Shown here in pieces: positions 48,260 to 57,439 of a stretch of DNA of 64,000 nt (position 1 is its first letter; each line of letters starts with the position of its first letter). The position numbers and the translations under genes were made by a program. The stretch spans positions 1 to 64,000 of the forward strand of contig JBCCUL010000016.1 of assembly GCA_039197065.1 (NCBI GenBank), in the 5' to 3' direction. The stretch comes from JANQPX01 sp039197065. GTDB lineage: Bacteria; Pseudomonadota; Alphaproteobacteria; Geminicoccales; Geminicoccaceae. The notes under the pieces are model-generated. The model ran no database searches, was not told the DNA's origin, and was given only the letters and a program-made list of their open reading frames with translations.

Positions 48260-49681
48260 ATGCTGACACTGCCTCACTATGACGGGAAGATTGCCGCGGT
48301 TCTCGGGCTCAGCCGCACCGGGCTCTCGGCCTGCCGCGCTCTGGTGGCGGGCGGCGGTCGCGTCTGGGCCTGGGACGATGACTATGAGCGGCGGAAAGCG
48401 GCTTGCGGCCTGGGCGTCTCGATCGTCGATCTCAATCTCTGCAATTGGGATCGGGTCGAGAGCCTGATCCTCAGCCCCGGCATCCCCCTTCGCCACCCGA
48501 AGCCGCACCGTCTCGTCAAACGGGCGCGCGCTGCCGGCGTGCGGATTATCGGCGACATGGAGCTGCTGGCGGAAAATCAACTGGAGCGGCGGATCGTCGG
48601 CATCACCGGTACCAACGGCAAATCCACGACTTCAGCGCTTATTGCGCATGTCCTTGATCACGCGGGAATTGGCACACAGCTCGGTGGGAATATTGGCTTG
48701 CCGGTACTAGATCTATTGCCTAAACCGGTAAAGGACATCTATGTATTGGAATTATCATCCTATCAACTGGACTTAACCGAGCGCCTGAGATGTGCTGTGG
48801 CCGTGATCTTGAACGTTAGTCCCGACCACCTCGACCGTCATGGCGGCATGACAGGGTATCTGCGCGCCAAAAAACGCATTCTGCGCAACCAGGAGGCGGG
48901 GGATTGGGCGGTCATCGGCATCGATGACGACTACGGACGAAAGATCGTCAAAGATCTGCGCGCCGTCAATGACCGGAAGGTCGTGCCGATTTCAGCGACG
49001 CAGCGGGCTGCGGGCGGGATCTATGTGGCCGATGGTCATCTGATCGACGACATCGACAGTCAGGCTGAAGACATTGGCGAGGTCGACGGATTTCCCCATC
49101 TGAAAGGGGCGCATAACGGCCAGAATATCGCTGCCGCCTATGCGGTGGCGCGCGCGATCGGCGCCGAGCCTGGATCGATCATCGAGGGCATGGCGAGTTT
49201 TCCCGGGCTGGCTCACCGGCTGGAGCTGGTCAACGTGATCGACGGCATAGTCTTCGTCAATGACAGTAAGGCGACAAACCCGGATGCTGCGGCGCGTGCT
49301 CTTGCCACCTTCGAGAACATCTACTGGATTGCCGGCGGTCAGCCGAAGCAAGACGACCTGGACGCGGTGCTGCCCTATCTCGGACATGTCAAGCGCGCCT
49401 ATCTGATCGGCGAGGCGGCCGAGCGCTTCCAGGCACTGCTCGACAAAAAGGTCGCCACGGTGATGAGCGGCACACTCGAGCAAGCCTTCCAGGCCGCGAC
49501 CGACGATGCCCGAAAAGAAGGTGCGGTCGGTGCGACGGTGCTGCTCGCACCCGCCTCGGCCTCCTTTGACCAGTTCCCCAATTTCGAAGCCCGCGGCGAT
49601 GCCTTCCGGCACTTGGTCGACGCCCTTGGCGTGGCGCCAGACCGGGTAGTCGCTGCCAGCGGTGGCGGAGGAAGTGGGTGA
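48260..49681 (+). CDS. murD: UDP-N-acetylmuramoylalanine:D-glutamate ligase
   Basis: The protein has 473 residues. It adds D-glutamate to UDP-MurNAc-L-Ala. The N-terminal UDP-binding domain has GLSRTGLSA near 17-25. The ATP site GITGTNGKST lies near 114-123, NVSPDHLDRH near 189-198 and the NDSKATNP segment near 334-341. It is 6 bp downstream of mraY. Its TGA stop shares its last base with the ftsW ATG. Confidence 0.96.
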   Translation: MLTLPHYDGKIAAVLGLSRTGLSACRALVAGGGRVWAWDDDYERRKAACGLGVSIVDLNLCNWDRVESLILSPGIPLRHPKPHRLVKRARAAGVRIIGDMELLAENQLERRIVGITGTNGKSTTSALIAHVLDHAGIGTQLGGNIGLPVLDLLPKPVKDIYVLELSSYQLDLTERLRCAVAVILNVSPDHLDRHGGMTGYLRAKKRILRNQEAGDWAVIGIDDDYGRKIVKDLRAVNDRKVVPISATQRAAGGIYVADGHLIDDIDSQAEDIGEVDGFPHLKGAHNGQNIAAAYAVARAIGAEPGSIIEGMASFPGLAHRLELVNVIDGIVFVNDSKATNPDAAARALATFENIYWIAGGQPKQDDLDAVLPYLGHVKRAYLIGEAAERFQALLDKKVATVMSGTLEQAFQAATDDARKEGAVGATVLLAPASASFDQFPNFEARGDAFRHLVDALGVAPDRVVAASGGGGSG

Positions 49682-50805
49682 TGTTCGATCGGACGGAGAG
49701 GGGGCTGCTTGCGCGCTGGTGGTGGACGGTGGATCGTCCGCTCCTCGGTGTGCTCGGGCTCCTGGCTCTTTCCGGTCTGATCATGGTGTTCGCCTCCAGC
49801 CCGCCGGTGGCCGTCAGGCTGGGCTTGCCGTCCTGGCATTTCGTCACGCGCCATCTGATCTATCTGGCGCCCGCGGCCTTTCTCCTGATCGGTTGCTCCC
49901 TCCTGTCGCCGCGCGGCGTTTTTCGCGCAGCCACCGGTCTTCTGGCTCTCTCGCTGTTGATGCTCGTCTTGACCCTGATCATCGGCATGGAGAGCCATGG
50001 TGCGACCCGCTGGATCTCCTTCGGTGCGTTCGCGATACAGCCGGGTGAATTCGCAAAGCCTGCCTTGATCGTGGTCGGCGCCGCCCTTTTGGCGCGCGCG
50101 CCGGGGCTGGACAATGCCTGGCCGGTGCTGAGCCTCGCCGTGGTGACGATGCTGCTTCTTCTTGCGCAGCCCGATGTCGGCATGGCGCTGATGGTGGGTA
50201 CGGTCGTCGCGGTGCAGCTGTTCGTCGCCGGGCTTCCCTGGCTCCTGGTGATCGCCGCCATGGTGCTCAGCCTGGGCATTCTCTGGCAGGCTTACCACTG
50301 GTTTCCGCATGTGGCCGGGCGAATCGACCGGTTTCTCGATCCGGCGAGCGGTGATCACTATCAGGTCGGCCTCGCCTTGAAGGCGGTGAAGAGTGCGGCC
50401 TGGTTCGGCTCCGGTCCAGGCGAGGGACGGCTCAAGAATCAGATCCCGGATGCCCATAGCGATTTCGTCTTCGCGGTCGCCGCCGAAGAATTCGGGCTGA
50501 TCGCCTGCCTTCTGTTGATCGGGCTGTTCTCGTTCATCGTCCTTCGCGGCCTTCGGCGCACCGAACTGGTGTCCGACCGCTTCGCGCTGATCGCCGGCGC
50601 CGGCCTACTCGCCCATTTCGGTCTGCAGGCGATGGTCAATGTCGGCGTCAACCTCTCGGTGCTGCCGGCCACCGGCATGACCCTGCCGTTCATCAGCTAT
50701 GGCGGCTCGGCCCTTTGCGCGATGGCGATCGGCATGGGCATGTTCCTCGCCTTGACGCGCCGCCGCCTCGGCCAGGGTGCTGCTCCGCCTGGAGCATCGC
50801 CATGA
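49681..50805 (+). CDS. ftsW: Lipid II polymerase FtsW (SEDS family)
   Basis: The protein has 374 residues from the ATG at 49681; the GTG directly before it is an equal alternative. It is an integral membrane SEDS glycosyltransferase that polymerises septal peptidoglycan with FtsI. About ten helices are visible. Conserved motifs are ATRWISFGAFAIQPGEFAK near 100-118 and the C-terminal TGMTLPFISYGGSA near 325-338. The stop overlaps the murG ATG by 4 bases. Confidence 0.95.
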   Translation: MFDRTERGLLARWWWTVDRPLLGVLGLLALSGLIMVFASSPPVAVRLGLPSWHFVTRHLIYLAPAAFLLIGCSLLSPRGVFRAATGLLALSLLMLVLTLIIGMESHGATRWISFGAFAIQPGEFAKPALIVVGAALLARAPGLDNAWPVLSLAVVTMLLLLAQPDVGMALMVGTVVAVQLFVAGLPWLLVIAAMVLSLGILWQAYHWFPHVAGRIDRFLDPASGDHYQVGLALKAVKSAAWFGSGPGEGRLKNQIPDAHSDFVFAVAAEEFGLIACLLLIGLFSFIVLRGLRRTELVSDRFALIAGAGLLAHFGLQAMVNVGVNLSVLPATGMTLPFISYGGSALCAMAIGMGMFLALTRRRLGQGAAPPGASP

Positions 50806-51944
50806 ACCGGCCTGTGATCATCACCGCAGGCGGCACGGGCGGTCACATGTTCCCCGCTCTTGCCCTTGCAAGCGAGCTGGAGCGCCGCGGTCGGACCGTG
50901 GCGCTCGCCTGCGATGAACGGGGTGCGCGTTTCCTCCCGGAAGACATGGCGTGGTTCAAGGTGCGGGCGTCCAGCCCGTCGGGCTCGGTCGGCAAGCGTT
51001 CTTCCGGGATTTTTCGACTGGGGCTTGGTCTCCTGCAGAGCTGGTGGTGGCTGAAGCGGCAAAAGCCTTTGGCCGTCGCCGCCTTTGGAAGCTATGCCTC
51101 GGTGCCGGTCGGCGTGGCGGCCGGCCTGTTGAAGCTGCCGCTTTTGGTGCATGAGCAGAACGCCGTGCTTGGCCGGGCCAACCGCATGATCGCCAAGCGG
51201 GCCTCAGGCCTCGCCCTGACGTTTGCCGAGACCGAGCATGCCGAGATGATGGCCGAAGACCGCCATGTGGTCACCGGCAATCCGGTGCGCTCGGAGGTCA
51301 GGCAGCAGATGGGTAAGGCTTACAGCTTGCCCGCGGACGGCGAGCCGCTGGATGTGCTGGTGATCGGCGGCAGCCAGGGGGCGAGGGCGCTCAGCGACGT
51401 GGTGCCCGCCGCGCTCGATCGCCTGAGCGGCCGTGAGCGTTCACGCATCCGGCTGACCCAGCAATGCCGGCCCGAAGATCTGGAACGGGTCGAGCAGGCT
51501 TATAAGAGCCTGGGCTTCAAAGCCGAACTCAAGAGTTTCTTCGAGGATCTGCCCGAACGCCTCGCCAAGGCCCATCTGGTGATTTCACGCTCCGGTGCTT
51601 CCAGTGTCGCCGAAATGCTGGTGCTGGGCACGCCCTCGATCCTGATTCCGCTGCCGTCGTCCCTCGAGGGCGATCAGCTCGCCAATGCCAAGATTGCCGA
51701 GGCAGCCGGCGCTGCCTGGCTGATGGAGGAGAAAGACCTCACAGGCGAGCGCTTGTCCGATCAGCTCAGGCTTTGCCTCGACAAGCCGGATCAGCTCAAA
51801 GACATGGCCGCCAAGGCTAAGGCGCTCGGTCGTCCCGATGCCGCCGAGGCGCTGGCCGATGCCTTGGAGCGCATGATCCCCGGCTTCAAGAAAAGCTCGA
51901 ACAACGTCAACGGTGGCGAGACGCCTCGCCAGGAGGCGGCATGA
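50802..51944 (+). CDS. murG: UDP-GlcNAc:lipid I N-acetylglucosaminyltransferase MurG
   Basis: The protein has 380 residues from the ATG at 50802; a longer in-frame version would overlap ftsW by 90 bases. It converts lipid I to lipid II at the inner face of the membrane. The G-loop GGTGGHMFP lies at 10-18, the second-loop HEQNAVLGRANR near 119-130, GGSQGA near 184-189 and the donor-site GASSVAEMLVLG near 266-277. It overlaps murC by 4 bases. Confidence 0.96.
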   Translation: MNRPVIITAGGTGGHMFPALALASELERRGRTVALACDERGARFLPEDMAWFKVRASSPSGSVGKRSSGIFRLGLGLLQSWWWLKRQKPLAVAAFGSYASVPVGVAAGLLKLPLLVHEQNAVLGRANRMIAKRASGLALTFAETEHAEMMAEDRHVVTGNPVRSEVRQQMGKAYSLPADGEPLDVLVIGGSQGARALSDVVPAALDRLSGRERSRIRLTQQCRPEDLERVEQAYKSLGFKAELKSFFEDLPERLAKAHLVISRSGASSVAEMLVLGTPSILIPLPSSLEGDQLANAKIAEAAGAAWLMEEKDLTGERLSDQLRLCLDKPDQLKDMAAKAKALGRPDAAEALADALERMIPGFKKSSNNVNGGETPRQEAA

Positions 51945-53368
51945 GAATGCTTCCGATCGATGTCGGTGTGATCCATTTCGTCGGTATCGGCGGGATCGGC
52001 ATGAGCGGCATCGCCGAGGTGCTGCATGCGCTCGGCCACAAGGTTCAGGGCTCGGACATGGCGGAAAGCGCCAATGTCGAGCGTCTCAGAGCCAAGGGCA
52101 TCGAGGTGATGATCGGCCACGCCGCCGATAATCTCGGCGAGGCGCGCGTCGTGGTGATCTCGTCGGCCGTAAAGATGGACAACCCCGAGGTCGTTTTCGC
52201 GCGAGAAACGCGCATCCCCGTGGTCAAGCGCGCGGAAATGCTGGCCGAGCTGATGCGCCTCAAATGGGCGATCGCGGTTGCCGGTACCCATGGCAAGACC
52301 ACGACCACCTCGCTGGTCGCCACGGTGCTGGAGGCGGCGCGTTTCGATCCGACCGTGATCAATGGCGGCATCATCAACGCTTACGGCACCAACACCCGCT
52401 TCGGCGCTTCCGAATGGATGGTGGTCGAGGCGGACGAGAGTGACGGCACCTTCACGCGCCTGCCGGCAAGCTGTGCGGTGATCACCAATATCGATCCGGA
52501 GCATCTTGATTTCTATGGCGATTTCGACGGCGTCAAAGCGGCGTTCGAAACCTTCTTGAACAATCTGCCGTTCTACGGCTTTGCCGCCATGTGCGTGGAT
52601 CACGCCGAGACCAAGGCGCTTTTCGATCGTACGACCGATCGTCGGCTGATCGGCTATGGGTTCGACGACGACGCCGATATCCAGGCCCTCAATCCGGTGT
52701 TCGATCCCGATGGTGCGATCTTCGATGTCGAGCTGCGCGACCCGATCACGCGGGAGGTGACCCGCACCCTTCGGCGCATCCGCCTTGCGATGCCCGGCCG
52801 CCACAATGTGCTGAACGCGCTCGCCGCGATCGCGGTCGCCAATGAGCTCAAGATCCATGACGACGTCATCAGAAAAGCGCTCGGCGGCTTCGGCGGCGTC
52901 AAGCGACGCTTCACCAAGACCGGTCAGGTCGGCGGCATTGCGGTGATCGATGACTACGGCCATCACCCCGTCGAAATCCGGGCGGCGCTGGCAACCGCAC
53001 GCGAAGCGAGTGCCGGCAAGGTGATCGCCGTCATCCAGCCCCACCGCTACTCCAGGCTGGAGGCGCTTTTTTCGGATTTCTGCAACTGTGCGGACGATGC
53101 CGACATTGTCCTGGTCACGCCGGTCTACGCCGCGGGCGAGGCACCGATCGAGGGCGTCGATCAGCAGGCATTGGTTGCAGGCCTTAAGGAGGCGGGCGTG
53201 GGTGACGTGAGGCCGGTAGAAGATGCCGACGATCTTGCCGACAAAGTAACGCAGCTGGCCGCGCCAGCGGATATGGTGATCTGTCTTGGGGCGGGCACGA
53301 TTTCCGCCTGGGCGAACGGTCTACCGGCCGCATTGAGTGAGCGTCTGGCGCCGGGGAATGCGGCATGA
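51941..53368 (+). CDS. murC: UDP-N-acetylmuramate:L-alanine ligase
   Basis: The protein has 475 residues. It adds the first L-alanine to UDP-MurNAc. FVGIGGIGMSGIAEVL near 11-26 is the UDP-binding turn. The ATP site GTHGKTTTT lies near 116-124, and NIDPEHLDFYG and DYGHHPVEI near 185 and 340 are family hallmarks. It has 4-base overlaps with both murG and murB. Confidence 0.97.
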   Translation: MRMLPIDVGVIHFVGIGGIGMSGIAEVLHALGHKVQGSDMAESANVERLRAKGIEVMIGHAADNLGEARVVVISSAVKMDNPEVVFARETRIPVVKRAEMLAELMRLKWAIAVAGTHGKTTTTSLVATVLEAARFDPTVINGGIINAYGTNTRFGASEWMVVEADESDGTFTRLPASCAVITNIDPEHLDFYGDFDGVKAAFETFLNNLPFYGFAAMCVDHAETKALFDRTTDRRLIGYGFDDDADIQALNPVFDPDGAIFDVELRDPITREVTRTLRRIRLAMPGRHNVLNALAAIAVANELKIHDDVIRKALGGFGGVKRRFTKTGQVGGIAVIDDYGHHPVEIRAALATAREASAGKVIAVIQPHRYSRLEALFSDFCNCADDADIVLVTPVYAAGEAPIEGVDQQALVAGLKEAGVGDVRPVEDADDLADKVTQLAAPADMVICLGAGTISAWANGLPAALSERLAPGNAA

Positions 53369-54303
53369 TGGCGACTTGGGCCCATCGCCTCCCGGAGGTG
53401 CGCGGCAAGATCGCGTTCGAAGTGCCGATGGCGCCGAAAACCTGGTTTAGAGTAGGCGGTCCGGCACGTTGCTGGTTTCAGCCGGCGGATGTCGACGACC
53501 TCGCCGATTTCATGGCGCTGAAGCCCGCGGACATCCCGGTTCTGCCGGTCGGCGTCGGGTCCAACCTTCTGGTTCGGGACGGCGGTATCGATGCCGTCGT
53601 CATCCGGTTGAGCGGCGCGCTCGCCAGCGTCGAGGCGAATGACGACCGGCTGACCGTGGGTGCCGGCGTCACCGACCGTGGCCTCGCCATTCAGGCGTTG
53701 GAGGCCGGCGTTTCCGGCTTCGAGTTCTATGTCGGCATTCCCGGCACGCTCGGCGGCGGCCTTCGCATGAACGCCGGCGCCTATGGCGGCGAGACCGCTG
53801 AACTGGTCGAGCAGGTGATCGCCATGGATCCGCGTGGCGGATTGCATGAGCTTTCGGCTGAGGAGATGGGCTTCAGCTACCGTCACTCCAAGCTGCCTGA
53901 GGGCTGGATCGCGGTTGCTGCAGTCATGAAAGGGACGTCTGGCCATCCAGACCGGATTCGTGCGCAGATGGCCAGGATCAAGGCGGAGCGGGATGTCGCC
54001 CAGCCGATCCGGGTGGCGACCGGTGGTTCGACCTTCAAGAATCCGCCGGGACAAAAAGCCTGGGAGCTGATCGATAAGGCCGGCTGCCGTGGCCTCATGC
54101 ACCGGAAAGCGCAGGTCTCGGAGAAGCACTGCAATTTCCTGATTAACGCTGGCGGCGCCAAGGCATCGGATATCGAGGATCTGGGCGAGCTGGTGCGTAA
54201 GCGCGTTCGGGACAACAGCGGCATCGCGCTCGAATGGGAGATCCACCGCGTCGGCCGCGCCAACGGCCAGTCCGGCCACGGACCGCTGGAGGTGGCGGCA
54301 TGA
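53365..54303 (+). CDS. murB: UDP-N-acetylenolpyruvoylglucosamine reductase MurB
   Basis: The protein has 312 residues. It is the FAD enzyme that reduces the enolpyruvyl group to UDP-MurNAc. The FAD-binding segments TWFRVGGPARCWFQP near 24-38 and PVGVGSNLLVRDGG near 58-71 are clear. The IPGTLGGGLRMNAGAYGGE motif lies near 128-146, the catalytic Ser is in GGSTFKNP near 218-225, and a conserved Glu lies in the C-terminal part. It overlaps murC and ddl by 4 bases each. Confidence 0.96.
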   Translation: MMATWAHRLPEVRGKIAFEVPMAPKTWFRVGGPARCWFQPADVDDLADFMALKPADIPVLPVGVGSNLLVRDGGIDAVVIRLSGALASVEANDDRLTVGAGVTDRGLAIQALEAGVSGFEFYVGIPGTLGGGLRMNAGAYGGETAELVEQVIAMDPRGGLHELSAEEMGFSYRHSKLPEGWIAVAAVMKGTSGHPDRIRAQMARIKAERDVAQPIRVATGGSTFKNPPGQKAWELIDKAGCRGLMHRKAQVSEKHCNFLINAGGAKASDIEDLGELVRKRVRDNSGIALEWEIHRVGRANGQSGHGPLEVAA

Positions 54304-55223
54304 GCCGGCATGTCGCGGTTCTGATGGGCGGGCTATCCGCCGAGCGCGAGGTCTCGCTGACCGGCGGTCGCGCTGCGGCGGCGGCGCTGGAAGCGAAAGG
54401 CTATCGCGTCAGCACCATTGATGCCGATCGTGATCTCTGCCGGAAGCTCGCGGCTGTTAAGCCGGATGTCGTCTACAACGCACTGCACGGCCCCTATGGC
54501 GAAGACGGCACCGTGCAGGGCGTCTTGGAAATCCTGGGCATTCCCTACAGCCATTCCGGCGTGCTCGCCTCGGCGCTCGCGATCGACAAGGCCATGTCCA
54601 AGACCATGTTTGCCGCCGCGGGGATCCGCTGTCCCGAAAGCGTGATGACCACCATTGATGCGCTCGACGACGAAGAGCACATGGATGCGCCCTACGTCAT
54701 CAAGCCGAATCGCGAAGGGTCAAGCGTGGGTGTGACCATCATTCGGAAACAGGATGAGAAACCGCCGCTTAGGAATAGCTGGCCCTATGGTCCCGATATC
54801 ATGATCGAGCGCTATATCGAGGGCCGCGAGCTGACGGTCTCGGTGCTGGGCGAGGCCGGACAGGGCGATCGACCCTTGGGCGTCACCGAGATCGCGCCGA
54901 AACGCGGTTTTTATGACTACCATGCCAAATATACCGAAGGAATCGCGGATCATCTTCTCCCCGCTCCGGTCGCACCGGCCACCTATCAGCGCGCCATGGA
55001 CGATGCCTTGCAAGCGCACCGCGCCCTCGGCTGCCGGGGCGTCAGCCGCGCCGACTTCCGTCTCGCCGAAGATGATCCGGACGAACTCTATCTGCTCGAG
55101 GTCAACACCCAGCCCGGCATGACACCCTTGTCCCTGACGCCGGAACAGGCCTCCCATGTCGGCATCGACTTCGGCGATCTTGTTGAGCAACTGGTGGAGG
55201 AGGCAAGATGCGACGCCGCATGA
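54300..55223 (+). CDS. ddl: D-alanine:D-alanine ligase
   Basis: The protein has 307 residues from the ATG at 54300; an earlier in-frame start lies deep in murB. It is an ATP-grasp ligase that makes D-Ala-D-Ala. Motifs are LMGGLSAEREVSL near 8-20, HGPYGEDGTVQG near 64-75, KPNREGSSVGV near 136-146 and LEVNTQPGMTPLSL near 267-280. It overlaps ftsQ by 16 bases. Confidence 0.96.
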   Translation: MSRHVAVLMGGLSAEREVSLTGGRAAAAALEAKGYRVSTIDADRDLCRKLAAVKPDVVYNALHGPYGEDGTVQGVLEILGIPYSHSGVLASALAIDKAMSKTMFAAAGIRCPESVMTTIDALDDEEHMDAPYVIKPNREGSSVGVTIIRKQDEKPPLRNSWPYGPDIMIERYIEGRELTVSVLGEAGQGDRPLGVTEIAPKRGFYDYHAKYTEGIADHLLPAPVAPATYQRAMDDALQAHRALGCRGVSRADFRLAEDDPDELYLLEVNTQPGMTPLSLTPEQASHVGIDFGDLVEQLVEEARCDAA

Positions 55224-56062
55224 GTCTTGCCGCTATTCGAAGCCGTACCTGCAACCGGGCGCCGCTCCGGCCGCGCTGGTACTGGCCGGCGCTGCATCTT
55301 TCAGGCGTGGCGCTCGGACTGGTCGCCGGCCTTGGCACCGGCGCCTGGCTCGGTTGGTCGGGAACGGTCTATGCCGTGACCTCGGATCTCACCAGCAAAG
55401 CACTCGGCCTCACCAGCGGCGCCGGCCTTCAGGTGCGCGCAGTCTATGCCGATGGCCGCGAGTTCACGGACCGAAAGGCGTTGAAGGATCAGCTTGGGAT
55501 CTCGATCGGCGAGCCTATCCTCGGCTTCGATACGATGGCGGCGCAGGCAAGGCTGGAAGACCTCCCCTGGGTCGAAGAGGCCAGCGTCGGTCGTTTCCTG
55601 CCTGATACCATCAAGGTGCGCCTGGTCGAGCGAAAGCCGATCGCGATCTGGCAGTATGAAGGCCGGTTCTCGCTGATCGATCGCGACGGTGGTGTGATCG
55701 TCGACGACTTTACGGCCGCCGAAATCAGGCGCCGTTTTGATCACCTGCGCGTTTTGGTGGGCGAAGGCGCACCCGAGAAGGCGGTTTCCCTTTTCAAATT
55801 GCTGTCGGTCGAGCCGGAACTGTCGGCCAGGGTCAAGGCGGCGAGCTGGGTCGGCGATCGACGGTGGACGCTTCGGCTCGACAACAAGATCGACGTGCTG
55901 CTGCCGGAGAGAGCGCCGCTCGAGGCCTGGCGTTTCCTCGCCAAGGTCGTCAAGGAGCAGTCCCTTTTGGATCGCGCCATCGTCACCATCGATCTGCGCC
56001 AGGCGCCGGTTCGTATGCGTCTCAAGCTCGACGAAGGCGCATCGGGGAAAAGGCAGGCATGA
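55208..56062 (+). CDS. ftsQ: Cell division protein FtsQ
   Basis: The protein has 284 residues. A basic cytoplasmic tail precedes one membrane helix (about 28-50). The POTRA domain lies at about 75-145 (LGISIGEPILGFDTMAAQARLEDLPWVEEASVGRFLPDTIKVRLVER pattern) and the FtsQ/DivIB C-terminal domain follows. FtsQ recruits FtsL/FtsB and later divisome proteins. It overlaps ddl by 16 and ftsA by 4 bases. Confidence 0.93.
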   Translation: MRRRMSLAAIRSRTCNRAPLRPRWYWPALHLSGVALGLVAGLGTGAWLGWSGTVYAVTSDLTSKALGLTSGAGLQVRAVYADGREFTDRKALKDQLGISIGEPILGFDTMAAQARLEDLPWVEEASVGRFLPDTIKVRLVERKPIAIWQYEGRFSLIDRDGGVIVDDFTAAEIRRRFDHLRVLVGEGAPEKAVSLFKLLSVEPELSARVKAASWVGDRRWTLRLDNKIDVLLPERAPLEAWRFLAKVVKEQSLLDRAIVTIDLRQAPVRMRLKLDEGASGKRQA

Positions 56063-57342
56063 ACGACGCCAGCGTCATTCCCCTGAAGTCGAACGCCCAG
56101 CGCCCGCTGGCGCGTCAGGACATCCTGGGCGTGCTGGATGTCGGCAGCACCAAGATGTGCTGTCTGATCGGCCGCAATCGGGCGGGCAGCGGCGTCGAGC
56201 TCCTGGGCGCCAGCTATCAGCTGGCCGAGGGGCTGAAAGCTGGCGAGATCGTCGATGTCGAGGCGGTCGAGGCGTCGATTCTTGCGGTCGTGCATGAAGC
56301 CGAGCAGCAGGCCGGTGAAACCCTTCGCGACGTCGTGATCGGCGTCACGGCAGGGCGGCCTTCGTCCCAGCGGACCGTGGTCGAACTGGACATCGGCGGC
56401 CGCGCTGTGACCGCGAACGATCTTCTGCGCGCCTTGTCGGAGGCGGAAGACCGCATTCGCGAAGACGGCGTCGAGTGCCTGCATGCTTTGCCGGTGGAGG
56501 TCACGCTGGACGGCGGGCAGCCGCTCAAGGATCCGCGCGGCATGATCGGCCGCAAGCTCGCTGTCGAAGCGCATGTCGTGCAGACCGCTTCGGTCCCTCT
56601 GCATAATCTCGTCGCCGCCGTCGAGCGCTGTCATCTCGAGGTGCAGGGCGTGATCGCGAACGCCTATGCAGCAGGGCTTGCCGCCCTTTCCGAAGAGGAA
56701 ATGGCGCTGGGCGCCTTGGTTCTGGACCTGGGCGGCGGTGTCACCGGTGCGGCGCGTTTCGCCGGTGGCAAACTTCAGGAAATTTTGAACGTGCCCCTTG
56801 GCGCACATCATGTTACTCAGGACCTGGCATTCGGTCTGTCGATCGGGCGCGATCAGGCGGAGCGGTTGAAAACGCTCTATGGCAGCGCGCTCGAACATGC
56901 CGGTGACAGCCACGAACGCATCGAAGTTCCGGGCATCGGCGATCCGAGCGCTCCGCCTTCGCAAATCGTGACCAGGGCGAGACTGACGGAGATCATCCGC
57001 CCGCGTGTTGAAGAAATTTTTCACATTTTGCGTGATCGCCTCGGCGATCGCATGCCGCCGCTGGCCGGGCGCCGTCTGGTGCTGACCGGCGGGGGCAGTC
57101 AGTTAGAGGGAACGATCGAGCTCGCCGAAGAGGTGTTCGACATGCCGACGCGCTTGGGAAGGGCGCGTCCATTGTCGGGCGGTGCCGCCTTCGACGATCT
57201 CACCGCCGCGACCACCGCCGCCGGGCTCTTGTCTTGGGCCGGGCGGGACGACGGAGGCCTGACCTACCGGTCACCAAGGCCGACGCCGGCGATCTCGGCA
57301 AGACTGGCCAAGCTTGGCCAATGGTTGAAGGAGAACTTTTGA
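56059..57342 (+). CDS. ftsA: Cell division protein FtsA
   Basis: The protein has 427 residues from the ATG at 56059 (ATGA overlap with ftsQ). It is an actin-like ATPase that tethers FtsZ to the membrane. The phosphate-1 motif GVLDVGSTKMCCLIGR lies near 24-39. The second phosphate motif, usually GGGT followed by S or D, here reads DLGGGVTGAARF near 223-234. The C-terminal amphipathic helix (ISARLAKLGQWLKENF) is intact, as needed for membrane binding. The 97-bp gap to ftsZ contains several G-rich ribosome-site-like stretches. Confidence 0.93.
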   Translation: MNDASVIPLKSNAQRPLARQDILGVLDVGSTKMCCLIGRNRAGSGVELLGASYQLAEGLKAGEIVDVEAVEASILAVVHEAEQQAGETLRDVVIGVTAGRPSSQRTVVELDIGGRAVTANDLLRALSEAEDRIREDGVECLHALPVEVTLDGGQPLKDPRGMIGRKLAVEAHVVQTASVPLHNLVAAVERCHLEVQGVIANAYAAGLAALSEEEMALGALVLDLGGGVTGAARFAGGKLQEILNVPLGAHHVTQDLAFGLSIGRDQAERLKTLYGSALEHAGDSHERIEVPGIGDPSAPPSQIVTRARLTEIIRPRVEEIFHILRDRLGDRMPPLAGRRLVLTGGGSQLEGTIELAEEVFDMPTRLGRARPLSGGAAFDDLTAATTAAGLLSWAGRDDGGLTYRSPRPTPAISARLAKLGQWLKENF

Positions 57343-57439
57343 TCACACGGAACTTTTGAGCCAGAGCCAAAAAAAAGGCCCGTGCTCGGAGGAAGGGGCT
57401 CTTGGGAAGGAGCCATACTGGAGGAGGAGTTAGGAAGGA

